Shown: positions 8,577 to 17,326, numbered from the stretch's first letter. The stretch is 64,000 nucleotides of DNA from BMS3ABIN04 sp964553325 (GCA_964553325.1 CAZKKI010000080.1:1-64000), one strand, 5' to 3'. Numbers and translations: made by a program. The notes: generated by a model not told the origin, from the sequence alone.

Positions 8577-9808
8577 TTGTTTTCCTTTAATTCTTTGAAT
8601 GCTTCGGATTTATAAAATTCCAAATCTTTATGGTCTTTCAAGATTTGTTTCTTAATTAAATCTTCCCGTTTTTTCGCAACTCTTTCTTTAAGAGTTGGGA
8701 CTATATTAGCTTTCAACAGAATTATAACTTCTTTTTTGTTTACTTGTTTTTGATCGTACCCTGTTAAATATCTGATACCGAACACCCACCAAGGCAAATC
8801 TTTCAAGAATGGAATTCCGCGTCTGATGGTGGTTTCTTCGTTTACGAATAAACCGCCAATTACAACTTCTTCACCGTTTAACATGAGTACATCGGTTTCG
8901 ACAGTTGCCTTTTTAATTTCCGTACTAACGATATCGGGAATTGCGGAACTTCTTTCCACTTTGACTTTTAACAGAACGAAATCGATTCCTTCTTCAGTGT
9001 ATATATGCGGAGTTACCTCAATAATTGTACCAGTAGGGTAAAATATATCTATGATATTTCCAGCAAAATCGCGTTGTTTTATCGATATATCCGAACCGAT
9101 TTGTATCTTACCTTTCATACCGTCTCGAACTGTAACATTCGGCTTTGCAATAATTTCGCCCAAGTTTTCCGTTTCAAAGAATTTTAATATTCCCGTAGCG
9201 GTACCGTCGAAGTCGCCTATGTTAAATTCATTCTCGCTTTTCAGAGTAAATTCCGGCGCTTTAATTTCGTTTCCCGTTCCTTGATTCTCTTTCCCTTCGG
9301 TAAATGAAATTAAACCGGAACCGATAGAAATACCGTTTTTAGTAAACAAAGCTTCCCAGTTAATTCCTCGTTCTCGCATTTCTTTAACATTGGCTTCGAA
9401 AAATACGGCTTGGATATTTACTTCGCGGGTGGTAACCGGAGCATAGACATCCGCCGACAGATCTGCTGTTTTATTAAATTTTTTCTTTACTACAATAACA
9501 TCTTCTTTTTCTTCGTATTTGAGATCGTTGTACTGAACAATTATAGTCAAAGCCTTCATATACGGCATTTTTTCTATTTTAATACCGATCGGTGTTGTAA
9601 GTTCGACCGTTGAAACGATTTTCTTCCCTGTTAATTTTTCGCTCACTTTACTGAGGACTTCAATAGCTTTATTAAACGGAGTTGTTTCCGCAATCGTTAC
9701 GATTTCTTCGGGGTTCACATAACCGCTTAATTGTTTTTCGAGTTGTCTTTGAGCGATTAACGGCGTTGATAAAATAATTACTGCGAGAAAAATTATTATT
9801 GATTTCAT
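8573..9808 (-). CDS. short PilQ/GspD-family secretin
   Basis: 411 residues with a signal peptide ending near LIAQ. The N-terminal part (about 25-130) resembles an STN/N0-type domain. The C-terminal secretin core (about 145-395) shows the usual landmarks: VNIQAVFFEANV at its start, a FFETENLGEIIAKPNVTVRDG segment, IIEVTPHIYTEEG, and the VLMLNGEEVVIGGLF and IPFLKDLPWW motifs typical of secretin beta-barrels. It would form the outer-membrane gate of the apparatus. It is shorter than most PilQ proteins, having one small N-domain and no AMIN repeats. The charged, lysine-rich tail of about 40 residues is unusual. It overlaps genes on both sides by 4 nt. Confidence 0.9.
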   Translation of the reverse strand: MKSIIIFLAVIILSTPLIAQRQLEKQLSGYVNPEEIVTIAETTPFNKAIEVLSKVSEKLTGKKIVSTVELTTPIGIKIEKMPYMKALTIIVQYNDLKYEEKEDVIVVKKKFNKTADLSADVYAPVTTREVNIQAVFFEANVKEMRERGINWEALFTKNGISIGSGLISFTEGKENQGTGNEIKAPEFTLKSENEFNIGDFDGTATGILKFFETENLGEIIAKPNVTVRDGMKGKIQIGSDISIKQRDFAGNIIDIFYPTGTIIEVTPHIYTEEGIDFVLLKVKVERSSAIPDIVSTEIKKATVETDVLMLNGEEVVIGGLFVNEETTIRRGIPFLKDLPWWVFGIRYLTGYDQKQVNKKEVIILLKANIVPTLKERVAKKREDLIKKQILKDHKDLEFYKSEAFKELKENK

Positions 9809-10698
9809 TTTTTACTCTTTGGTTTTTGTTCGTTTTCCAATGTGAGTGTTACTTTTTCTATAATTCCACCTTTGTTAAGAATAAAGTGGACCTCGTTTTT
9901 ATCAAAATCTATTTTGGTTAAGTAACCGAGATAAACTTCATCGCCTTCCCATAATAAATATGTATTTCCGTCAGCATCCGAAAGGAATGCACCGTCGGGA
10001 ACCAATGCCAATAGACGGGCTGTTTGTACATCCAACAAATGTTCCGTATTTGGCGGAATTTCATTTCTTATCAACGGATAAAATATATTATAAATGGGAT
10101 TCGGGCGCAGTCTGTTTTCTTTAATTTGCGAAGTTGCAAATCTGTCGTTATCCGCAAAATATACATGCACAATCATATTAAACGATACGAGATAATGAGG
10201 TACATCTTCATCGTCCACTTCAACGAAGTTTGTCATTTTCAATTTTTTAATTTTCTTTAGTTGTTTACTTTCTTCAATTGCATAAATCAATCTGTAAATG
10301 TCGTTAAATTCGGCAGTTCCGTTAAGTTTGTATATATACGTATAAAATTCATTAGCCTTTTCCTTTTTTACGTATTCGACGTTCAATTTAGAAAACGGTG
10401 AAAAGTTTCTTGTAACCTTGTTAATAAAGTTGTAAAAACTAATCTGGCTTAAATTCATCGGAATATTAAATTTCCTCATCGCCAACACGGAATCGAATTC
10501 CGCTGCTTTCTTTTTGACGGATTCAAGTTGAAGTTTAAGATCATCCGAATTAACTGCTTTTACACGAATATCTTCAAGTTTTTTATCGATTTCGGCAATT
10601 TTATCTTCTTGAATCCAAAAAGCATAAATTCCGCCGCCGATAACAATCAGAAGCAAAATTACCAACAACAGTAAAGTATTTCTTAATTTACGGTCCAT
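9805..10698 (-). CDS. PilO-like inner-membrane protein with C-terminal PilP-like domain
   Basis: 297 residues. One transmembrane helix (about 9-28) is followed by a short coiled coil (30-70) and a ferredoxin-like region (about 80-185), the arrangement of PilO/GspM. After a linker the C-terminal 80 residues (about 210-285) contain ALVPDGAFLSDADGNTYLLW and a GDEVYLGYLTKID segment. These resemble the beta-rich PilP/GspC domain that touches the secretin. In a classical pilMNOPQ operon PilO and PilP are separate; here one polypeptide seems to supply both. The gene sits between the PilMN-like gene (11-nt overlap) and the secretin (4-nt overlap). Homology is remote, so the PilP part is less certain than the PilO part. 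Confidence 0.7.
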   Translation of the reverse strand: MDRKLRNTLLLLVILLLIVIGGGIYAFWIQEDKIAEIDKKLEDIRVKAVNSDDLKLQLESVKKKAAEFDSVLAMRKFNIPMNLSQISFYNFINKVTRNFSPFSKLNVEYVKKEKANEFYTYIYKLNGTAEFNDIYRLIYAIEESKQLKKIKKLKMTNFVEVDDEDVPHYLVSFNMIVHVYFADNDRFATSQIKENRLRPNPIYNIFYPLIRNEIPPNTEHLLDVQTARLLALVPDGAFLSDADGNTYLLWEGDEVYLGYLTKIDFDKNEVHFILNKGGIIEKVTLTLENEQKPKSKK

Positions 10699-12253
10699 TC
10701 TTCTTTACCATTTCGTTATTTAATTTGAATTGTAAGACGTAAGCATAAGCATCTTTTTCTCTCAGTTGATCATGCTTAATGCTTTGAAGTAAAGAAGACT
10801 TGTTGTAATCAGCAAACTCGGTTAAAACCGGTTTGGAAAGAGTATAGCCTTCAACTTTTACTTCGTCTTTACCGACCGATTCCATTTTAGTAATCCAGAA
10901 GTTTCTTCGCCTTTCCATAAAATCGGCAATTTTCAACAGCGATTTATTCCAAATTTCGGTTCCTGCCGTAGCGGAATCGAGAATTTCCTGAGTTTTATCG
11001 AATTCGGCTATTCTATTTGAATATTTTATGATTTCGTTAGTAAGTGCTTCATTCTCGTTCCATATTTTTGTCAATCTTTCAAGTTCCTTTTCTTTGTCGC
11101 TAATCATTTTTACGTTGCTTAAAATCGTAAAAGTAAAGTAAAATGCCGCTGCGAAGATTAACGGAAGAATAATATAACTGTGCCAACCGAATTGCAATAC
11201 TTTTTGATTTTCGTGGATATAGCGGGGCAAAATATTAATGCCGCGGTACCCTTTGGTTGTTTTTTCTTCGAAATATTCCAACCCGGCTGCCAACGGAATA
11301 GCAAAGGACGATAAGTTGTTTTTTATATTTGCATCAACATCGCTGGTATCAACATTTTTAAATACCAGTTCACTAACATCCGCTTCGGGGAACGTTCCGT
11401 AAAAAGATAAAATCAAATTCTCCGAATTATCTTCACCGCACAATATTACTTTATCGAGGCGCGGAATATTACCGTTTTCCATTTCAAGGAGTATCTTGGA
11501 AAAATACACATCATAAGTATGAAGATTTTGCGTTCCAACATCCAAAGTCGAACCTATATGTACAAGGTTGTTTCCTTTGAGGAAAATCAATTTACTATAA
11601 TCTTTCCCCGTATATAGAATGAGCGTATAATCTTCGGGAAAAAATTTGTTTGTTTTCGCCACATAATGAGCCAATGCGGTTTCGGCATTTTTGATGGTAG
11701 GAATTTTATAATATCTTCTGTTGTTGTAAGCAGCTAACGAGTTAACCGTATTGACGCATGAATTCTCGCCTTGAATAAATACCGCAAAAAAAGTACCTTC
11801 TTCCAATTCAATAAAATCTATATAATCTTCGCGTACCGTAATATTCTTCGTACGGTTTATATCTTCAATAATGGCTTTTAATAATTTCTTTCTGTCTTTT
11901 TCTTTCTGTCCCTCGTAAATATGATAATTAACGACCGGTTCGGTTAAAATCGGAATAAATTCGCTTTTACTGAGTTCGAAATCTTTTAATGCCGAAGCGA
12001 TATAAGCAACATCGCTAGTATCAACATTAGTTTCACCTTCGTCAATCTGACCGATATCTTCGAAAGCCAAATCATCGGAAAGATCATCGATATTAAACGA
12101 ATTTCCACCATCATTCGATTCGGATGGCATTGATTCCGATTGGGACATACTGACTGAAAAGGCTTTGTCGACTTTTACACCTTCTTTGGTTTTGGTTAAA
12201 ACAACAACCTTGGTGTCGCTGCCTTCACATGAAATACATACGATTGGTTTCAT
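10688..12253 (-). CDS. PilM-PilN-like fusion protein of the pilus inner-membrane platform
   Basis: 521 residues. The first 340 look like an actin/ASKHA-type fold of the PilM/GspL cytoplasmic kind, starting PIVCISCEGSDTKVVVL and containing a GSTLDVG loop around residue 230. An acidic, Ser/Asn-rich insert covers about 35-80. A transmembrane helix follows (about 365-385, SYIILPLIFAAAFYFTFTIL), then a coiled coil and a PilN-like domain (about 430-515). It would link the cytoplasmic ATPases to the periplasmic PilO-like partner. PilM and PilN are usually separate; GspL shows the joined version. It begins 3 nt after the PilT-like gene ends and overlaps the PilO-like gene by 11 nt. Confidence 0.75.
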   Translation of the reverse strand: MKPIVCISCEGSDTKVVVLTKTKEGVKVDKAFSVSMSQSESMPSESNDGGNSFNIDDLSDDLAFEDIGQIDEGETNVDTSDVAYIASALKDFELSKSEFIPILTEPVVNYHIYEGQKEKDRKKLLKAIIEDINRTKNITVREDYIDFIELEEGTFFAVFIQGENSCVNTVNSLAAYNNRRYYKIPTIKNAETALAHYVAKTNKFFPEDYTLILYTGKDYSKLIFLKGNNLVHIGSTLDVGTQNLHTYDVYFSKILLEMENGNIPRLDKVILCGEDNSENLILSFYGTFPEADVSELVFKNVDTSDVDANIKNNLSSFAIPLAAGLEYFEEKTTKGYRGINILPRYIHENQKVLQFGWHSYIILPLIFAAAFYFTFTILSNVKMISDKEKELERLTKIWNENEALTNEIIKYSNRIAEFDKTQEILDSATAGTEIWNKSLLKIADFMERRRNFWITKMESVGKDEVKVEGYTLSKPVLTEFADYNKSSLLQSIKHDQLREKDAYAYVLQFKLNNEMVKKNGP

Positions 12254-12256
12254 TGA

Positions 12257-13483
12257 TTAAACCGCTTTTAATAATTGGCGTATTCTTGTTTTATTGTTTG
12301 CGTAGGCAATCACGCTTTCTTTCGAGATTTTTCTTTGTTGGTATAACCTTAATAAATCTTGTTCCATTGTAATCATACCGAGGTGCCCGGATTGATTAAT
12401 CATCATATAAATTTCACTTGTGTTGTTATTTTTAATTGCAGCTTTCACGCTTGGAGTAACAACCAACACTTCTTTTGCAAGAACCAGTTTTCCATCGAGA
12501 CCCGGAACTAATTTTTGCGAGACAACGGAAATAAGAACATCCGCCAGACGCATACGAACACGTTCTTGTTCTGCAGGATTAACTTCCGCAATTATTCTAT
12601 CGATTGATTCAACGGCGCTTGAAGTATGCAGTGTGGAAAAAACTTTGTGCCCCGTATCGGTAACCTCCAAAGCGGCCATAATCGTATCCGGATCGCGCAT
12701 CTCACCAATCACAATTATATCGGGATCTTGCCTTAGCGATTGAACAACACCCTCTTGAAACGATAAAACATCCCTACCAACTTCCCGATGTTTGATTATA
12801 GAAACTTTTGATTTATGAACATATTCAACCGGAGAAGCTATAATTACAATATGAGCCGGGTCAAACTGATTATGATAATCTATTATTGCATCCAAGGTGG
12901 TTGATTTACCCGAACCCGTAATTCCGGTAATTAATGTTAGCCCGAATTTAATATGAGAGTGACTCATTACCTTAATCGCTTGAGGATGGAATCCGAGAGA
13001 TTCCAGAGGGCGTAGTTTCGAAGAAATAGCTCTCATGTTTAAGGTCAGGGAGTCAAGTTCGAAATAACTATCCGCACGAAAACGTATATCGGCATTTTCT
13101 TTTACATAACGGAAAGAATAACTGAAATCGAGATTTCTACTTACCAGCAAATGCCGTCTTTGATTCACATTCAACAACGAAACTATAAGAGCCGTTGCTT
13201 CGTCGGTAGTAAATTGAGGAAGATCTTGCACTCTTTCTTTTCTACCGTGAATTCTAAACCAAACAAAATTTCCCGTACCGTGGCCGCCAAGTTCAATATC
13301 CGAAGCATCCCGTTCGACCATTGTTTCAAGTATAAAATTCATGAGTTTAATCAGTTCTATGCGTTCTTCGTTGGAGAGTTCGTCGATGTGATCAATAATA
13401 TAGTTAACCCGTTCCGGTCCCATAACAGATGGCGGGATCTGCTTTGTAAATCTCGCAAGGATAGCCTTGGCATCGTTTAGCAT
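12257..13483 (-). CDS. PilT/PilU-family secretion ATPase with altered Asp box
   Basis: 408 residues. Walker A is GITGSGKST, Walker B is DPDIIVIGEMRD, and the His box region is TGHKVFSTLHTSSAVESIDRI. The C-terminus has the PilT-like layout with AIKNNNTSEIYMMI and MEQDLLRLYQQRKIS. In the Asp box, where PilT/PilB proteins read (T)(I/V)EDP(I/V)E, this protein reads IIASPVEYV, so the conserved Glu and Asp are Ala and Ser. I checked this on the nucleotide sequence around 12825-12845. The AIRNLIRE retraction motif is also only partly kept. It could be a weakly active retraction ATPase, a PilU-like accessory, or a regulatory hexamer. It lies upstream of pilMN and downstream of pilB. Confidence 0.9.
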   Translation of the reverse strand: MLNDAKAILARFTKQIPPSVMGPERVNYIIDHIDELSNEERIELIKLMNFILETMVERDASDIELGGHGTGNFVWFRIHGRKERVQDLPQFTTDEATALIVSLLNVNQRRHLLVSRNLDFSYSFRYVKENADIRFRADSYFELDSLTLNMRAISSKLRPLESLGFHPQAIKVMSHSHIKFGLTLITGITGSGKSTTLDAIIDYHNQFDPAHIVIIASPVEYVHKSKVSIIKHREVGRDVLSFQEGVVQSLRQDPDIIVIGEMRDPDTIMAALEVTDTGHKVFSTLHTSSAVESIDRIIAEVNPAEQERVRMRLADVLISVVSQKLVPGLDGKLVLAKEVLVVTPSVKAAIKNNNTSEIYMMINQSGHLGMITMEQDLLRLYQQRKISKESVIAYANNKTRIRQLLKAV

Positions 13484-13602
13484 ATAAATTGCTTATTTAT
13501 TTATATTATTATCGAAAAATATATAAAAAAATTTAATAAGAAATGAAAAAAAAGCTAAATATTTATAAATGCACAAATTAAACAAAAAAGTTAAAGAATT
13601 GC

Positions 13603-15390
13603 TTAATCATCGGTTGTAGCAGCCAAAACTTCTTCCAAAGAAGTTAAACCGAGCTTAACTTTTTCCAGACCGCTTTCTCTAAGTGATTGAGAGCCATCTT
13701 TTTTGGCTTGAACACGGATGGCTTCTTCATCAATATCGGAGCCGGATTGAACTATTATTTGTCGGATTTCTTTTGTAAAGTAGAGAGCTTCGTGAATTGC
13801 AAGACGACCTTTATAGCCCGTGTTATGGCATTCTTCGCAACCGACGGGTTCATAAATATCATATTGTTTCCATTCATCCACATCCAGTCCTAATGCAGCA
13901 ATTGTTTCAGATTCGAAATTTTCAACTTTTCTTTTACATTTCGGACATAATCGTCTAATTAACCTTTGGGCAACGATAATATTTATTGCGTAAGCAATAA
14001 GGAAGGGTTCTATTCCCATTTTATATAATCTTGCAACCGCACTGGGTGCATCGTTCGTGTGCAATGTTGAAAATGTTAAGTGACCGGTATTCGCCAACTT
14101 AATTGCAGTTTCCGCAGTTTCTTTATCGCGCATCTCACCGACCAATACAATATCGGGGTCATGACGCAAGATAGCTCGTATCGCTTGTTCGAAATTCATT
14201 TTGTGCCCAATCTTAAGCTGACGCGCACCTTCAATTACGTATTCAACCGGATCTTCAACCGTTAGTACGTTCTTAGTGGGATCAATAACTTGATAAAGTG
14301 CGGCAATAAGAGTTGTACTTTTACCACTACCGGTTGGACCTGTCAATATCACCATTCCTTGCGGTTGGCTGATCGCTTTAACGAAAGCGTCTTTTGCGTA
14401 ACCTACTAATCCGAGTTTATCCAAATCCTTAATAACTTTTCTATCATCAAGAATACGGATAACAATGGATTCGAATTTGTTCCTCAGTTCAGTTCCAACC
14501 ATAGGAAGAACCGAAACTCTGAAGCGGATTATATGATTATCTATTTCCCGTTGAATAAATCCGTCTTGTGCTCTTTCGCGTTCGAAACGGTCAAGTCCTT
14601 TCGATCTATCTTTAACAACCGCCATTACTGCTTCGGGCAGTGTGTTTTCTTGTGTGTACCAAAGAGAAAGTTTTCCGTCTTGTCTAAAATGTATTTCCGT
14701 CTTATTTCCGCTTTTGGGAACGATGTGAATATCACTAACTCCTCTGCGAACACCCTCCACAAGTGCAGCTTCCACAAGGTTTACAAGTGCACTTTTGTTT
14801 ATTTCGGATTCCAATTGTTCTTCATTAAGATCTTCATCGGTTTCAACATCCAAAAATTCATCGGTTTCTTCTATCATTTGAAGGAATTCGTTTTCAGGAG
14901 GAACCAGAATGTTAATCAGTTTATCGTAATCTTTTTTCTTAATGTAATTGAGTTCGTATTTTTTAGCATTTAGAGCATAAGCAATTTTCGTTAAGGCTCT
15001 ATCGGTCGGGTCTACAGCAGCAAGAATCAATTTGTCTTTTATTTTATCATCGTACTTGAAGGGAATCACGCGATGGTCGAGAAGCATCTTCTTAACTTCA
15101 TCACCTTGACTATCCAACAATTGTTTCATCTCTTCAATTCTTTTTTCGTCCAAAGAATCGAAATCGATTTGAATTTCCTTGAATGCATACAAGACTGCAA
15201 CTTCGCGAAATATAGTATCGTGATCGAAATTAAAATCCTGAACGAGAATTTGAGCTAAATTTCTTTTCAGTTTGTTTTTATCGTTCTGTTTTATTTGGAG
15301 AGCTTTTTCCAAAATATCGGAATCGATTATCCCCTTTTTGAGTAGGAGATAACCGATTTTATCCGTCATTTCCAATTTTGCATCAATCAT
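13603..15390 (-). CDS. pilB: PilB/GspE-family extension ATPase
   Basis: 595 residues. An N-terminal MshEN-like domain (about 1-155, starting KIGYLLLKKGIIDSDILEKA) is followed by an acidic linker and the ATPase core. The core has Walker A GPTGSGKST, an intact Asp box LTVEDPVEYV, Walker B DPDIVLVGEMRD and His box GHLTFSTLHTNDAPSAV. The tetracysteine zinc motif (CPKC ... CEEC) is present. It powers polymerisation of the pilin-like subunits from the cytoplasmic face. It lies 16 nt upstream of nothing but the shared operon: pilC ends 16 nt before it. Its intact Asp box contrasts with the substituted one in the adjacent PilT-like protein. Confidence 0.93.
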   Translation of the reverse strand: MIDAKLEMTDKIGYLLLKKGIIDSDILEKALQIKQNDKNKLKRNLAQILVQDFNFDHDTIFREVAVLYAFKEIQIDFDSLDEKRIEEMKQLLDSQGDEVKKMLLDHRVIPFKYDDKIKDKLILAAVDPTDRALTKIAYALNAKKYELNYIKKKDYDKLINILVPPENEFLQMIEETDEFLDVETDEDLNEEQLESEINKSALVNLVEAALVEGVRRGVSDIHIVPKSGNKTEIHFRQDGKLSLWYTQENTLPEAVMAVVKDRSKGLDRFERERAQDGFIQREIDNHIIRFRVSVLPMVGTELRNKFESIVIRILDDRKVIKDLDKLGLVGYAKDAFVKAISQPQGMVILTGPTGSGKSTTLIAALYQVIDPTKNVLTVEDPVEYVIEGARQLKIGHKMNFEQAIRAILRHDPDIVLVGEMRDKETAETAIKLANTGHLTFSTLHTNDAPSAVARLYKMGIEPFLIAYAINIIVAQRLIRRLCPKCKRKVENFESETIAALGLDVDEWKQYDIYEPVGCEECHNTGYKGRLAIHEALYFTKEIRQIIVQSGSDIDEEAIRVQAKKDGSQSLRESGLEKVKLGLTSLEEVLAATTDD

Positions 15391-15406
15391 TACAAACCTT
15401 CTAAAT

Positions 15407-16747
15407 TTACATTACCGGTGATTTGGGACTAATTGTTGCCGTTTCGGCAGATACAAGTGTTAAACCTATCATAACTATCATAATTACCATTGCAATAAAA
15501 ACTTGTATAAGTTCAATTACGTTTTTTAGTCTATAAACGGTTTCACTTTCGTAATAATTTGCCAATTGTTTAGCGGTATTTTTAATTGTTCCCGTTTCTT
15601 CACCGGAATGGAATCTTGAAATAGCCGTTTCCGTAAATACTCCGCTGGCTTCAAGTGCATCGGTCAACCCGATACCTTTACTAATCATGAGCGGAATGGA
15701 TACGTTTTTAATTTGATTTTCAAAATACTTATTTCCCGTTGCTTCTGCTGCAATTCTTATCGGTTCAATACTTTCGGCCGAACCGCTGTACAAAGTATAA
15801 AATACACGGCAGAAGACTTCTATTAACGTTTTATGAATTAAAGATCCCATTAATGGAAGTTTCAGAATATATTTATCGATAAACAATTTTCCTTTTTCGG
15901 TCTTTGAAAATTGCCAAAATAGTATAGGTGGTATTATGATAACCATAGTAATTAAAATCGGATGAGCTATTAAGAAATCACTAAATTGCAAAGTTGCCGC
16001 AGTCATCGGCGGCAAAGGAATATCAAATTTTACAAATAATTTTGCGGTTGCCGGGAAAATATAACCCACATAAAACAATACTGCAACAAACAAAACGAAG
16101 AGTGTTATCATGGGTGTTATTAAAGCGCTTCTTAAACTTTTTCTGAACTCTTGTTGTCTTTCCAAAAATTTAGCCGTTGCCTTATAAATTTCCGCCATGT
16201 TACCGCTTTTTGATGCGAGTCCTAACATATACGCAGTAAACTTACCGAACACCGATTGGTATTTCATGTAAGTAACTTCACTATCGGCACCTTTTTTTAG
16301 TTCGTTATTGATTTGTTTTAACGTTTCCCTCAATGTTTTGTTTTCGAGATCGTTTATCAATAACGTCATAATTTCGCCGTATGGAAGTTTTTGTTCGAGC
16401 AACTCCGCACTTATTTTCACAAAAGATACGATATCTTGATGAGGCGGTTTAGGGCTATAATCGAATAATTTTCTATTTACGGATACCACTTGGTAACCCA
16501 GTTTGGTAAGAGCGTTTACTACCTCTTCTTTATTGAAAGCCTTCTGCTCACCAACGGTAGGTTTTCCGTTTCCTTTTTTTACTTTGTATAAAAATGTTGT
16601 TTTCTTTTCAATCGATTTGATTTTCAGTTGGTGCTTTTCCGCAAGCTTTAAAATTTTTTTCTTTCCTTCACGGAAAGTTGGAGAGGTAATTGTACCAACC
16701 AGTGATTGCCCGTTCGGTTTTATCGCATTAAATCTCAGTTCTATCAT
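15407..16747 (-). CDS. pilC: PilC/GspF-family inner-membrane platform protein
   Basis: 446 residues. The N-terminal 100 residues are a cytoplasmic part rich in Lys. They are followed by two T2SSF helical domains (about 105-225 and 305-420), each leading to membrane helices: SALITPMITLFVLFVAVLFY, a hydrophobic segment at HPILITMVIIIPPILFW, and a C-terminal helix near VFIAMVIMIVMIGLTLV. The phrase GLASKSGNMAEIY in the first domain and FHSGEETGTIKNTA in the second correspond to the family's conserved G-E-SG-L type motifs. It anchors the PilB ATPase under the growing pilus. It follows the pilin-like gene after a hairpin and precedes pilB. Confidence 0.93.
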   Translation of the reverse strand: MIELRFNAIKPNGQSLVGTITSPTFREGKKKILKLAEKHQLKIKSIEKKTTFLYKVKKGNGKPTVGEQKAFNKEEVVNALTKLGYQVVSVNRKLFDYSPKPPHQDIVSFVKISAELLEQKLPYGEIMTLLINDLENKTLRETLKQINNELKKGADSEVTYMKYQSVFGKFTAYMLGLASKSGNMAEIYKATAKFLERQQEFRKSLRSALITPMITLFVLFVAVLFYVGYIFPATAKLFVKFDIPLPPMTAATLQFSDFLIAHPILITMVIIIPPILFWQFSKTEKGKLFIDKYILKLPLMGSLIHKTLIEVFCRVFYTLYSGSAESIEPIRIAAEATGNKYFENQIKNVSIPLMISKGIGLTDALEASGVFTETAISRFHSGEETGTIKNTAKQLANYYESETVYRLKNVIELIQVFIAMVIMIVMIGLTLVSAETATISPKSPVM

Positions 16748-16773
16748 AATTCATCCCTGAATTTAAAATGTAG

Positions 16774-16804
16774 AGGCTAACAAATAATATTTACTTGTTA
16801 GCCT
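16774..16804 (-). terminator. hairpin between pilin-like gene and pilC (attenuator candidate)
   Basis: A perfect 10-bp inverted repeat pairs 16774-16783 (AGGCTAACAA) with 16795-16804 (TTGTTAGCCT) around an 11-nt loop, 35 nt after the pilin stop. The minus-strand 3' side lacks a good U-tract. A partial terminator or a 3' stabilising hairpin, giving more pilin than PilC, is therefore likelier than a full stop. Confidence 0.5.
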
Positions 16805-16838
16805 TTTCAATGAACTATCGAATAATTTTGTTGCTTTT

Positions 16839-17249
16839 TTAATTATTAATGGTGGTGGATGTAATCGAATTAGGTCCTACTACCATTGTAACTTTAACCG
16901 GGTTAGAACCATCGTTACCGGTTTCGTTACCCACACCTACAAGCGTTACAGAATTAGCAGAAACTGTAGCTGTATAAACACCGTTTGCAGTAGTATCTAA
17001 TTGATCTGGAATATCCCAGGCTGTACCACCAGAACCGGTTGAAGCATCGAAAGAGTTGCTGCCACCGCCCATTGCAATCGGTTTTCTGTAGTATTGTTGT
17101 GCCATTGAAGCCAAAGTTGTTAGGTCTGCTATAACCGCATCTCTATTTGCATTAGTACTGCTAGCGGTAAATACGCTAATACCAACTACTACAGCAATAC
17201 CAACAATGATAACGCCTAATACGATTAATAATAATTGTTGTTGACCCAT
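16839..17249 (-). CDS. pilin-like protein with Gly2 N-terminus (paralogue 1)
   Basis: 136 residues. It begins MGQQQLLLIVLGVIIVGIAV, so a hydrophobic helix starts almost at the N-terminus, as in type IV pilins after processing. However, there is no charged leader and no G/FTLIE motif. Gly2 could stand for the Gly(-1) of a prepilin site, but mature position 5 would be Leu rather than Glu. The helix runs into a polar part containing LASMAQQYYRKP, a Gly-rich loop and a beta-rich C-terminal half. It is paralogous to 17490..17870 (shared N-terminus, MAQQYYRKP and VGxGNE motifs). It sits directly upstream of pilC and has a sigma-54-like promoter. It is probably the major subunit; I do not recognise a named family. 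Confidence 0.8.
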   Translation of the reverse strand: MGQQQLLLIVLGVIIVGIAVVVGISVFTASSTNANRDAVIADLTTLASMAQQYYRKPIAMGGGSNSFDASTGSGGTAWDIPDQLDTTANGVYTATVSANSVTLVGVGNETGNDGSNPVKVTMVVGPNSITSTTINN

Positions 17250-17310
17250 TATATTACTCCTTTAATTTGTTGATGGTTGTTAATTGTTATCTGAGTTCGC
17301 TTTTTTCATT

Positions 17311-17326
17311 AGAAATAACCGTGCCA
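17311..17326 (-). promoter_or_regulatory. sigma-54 (RpoN) -24/-12 promoter candidate for pilin-like gene
   Basis: Reading the minus strand, TGGCACGGTTATTTCT matches the consensus TGGCACG-N4-TTGC[A/T] in the full -24 element and in four of five -12 positions, with correct spacing. It lies about 62 nt upstream of the ATG at 17249. An NtrC-type activator is encoded at 1282-2631. Upstream activator sites were not identified. Confidence 0.65.

Noticed and set aside
14533..14973. 146-codon plus-strand frame opposite pilB
   Set aside because: Antisense shadow of a clearly conserved ATPase gene; Phe-rich composition and no homology.
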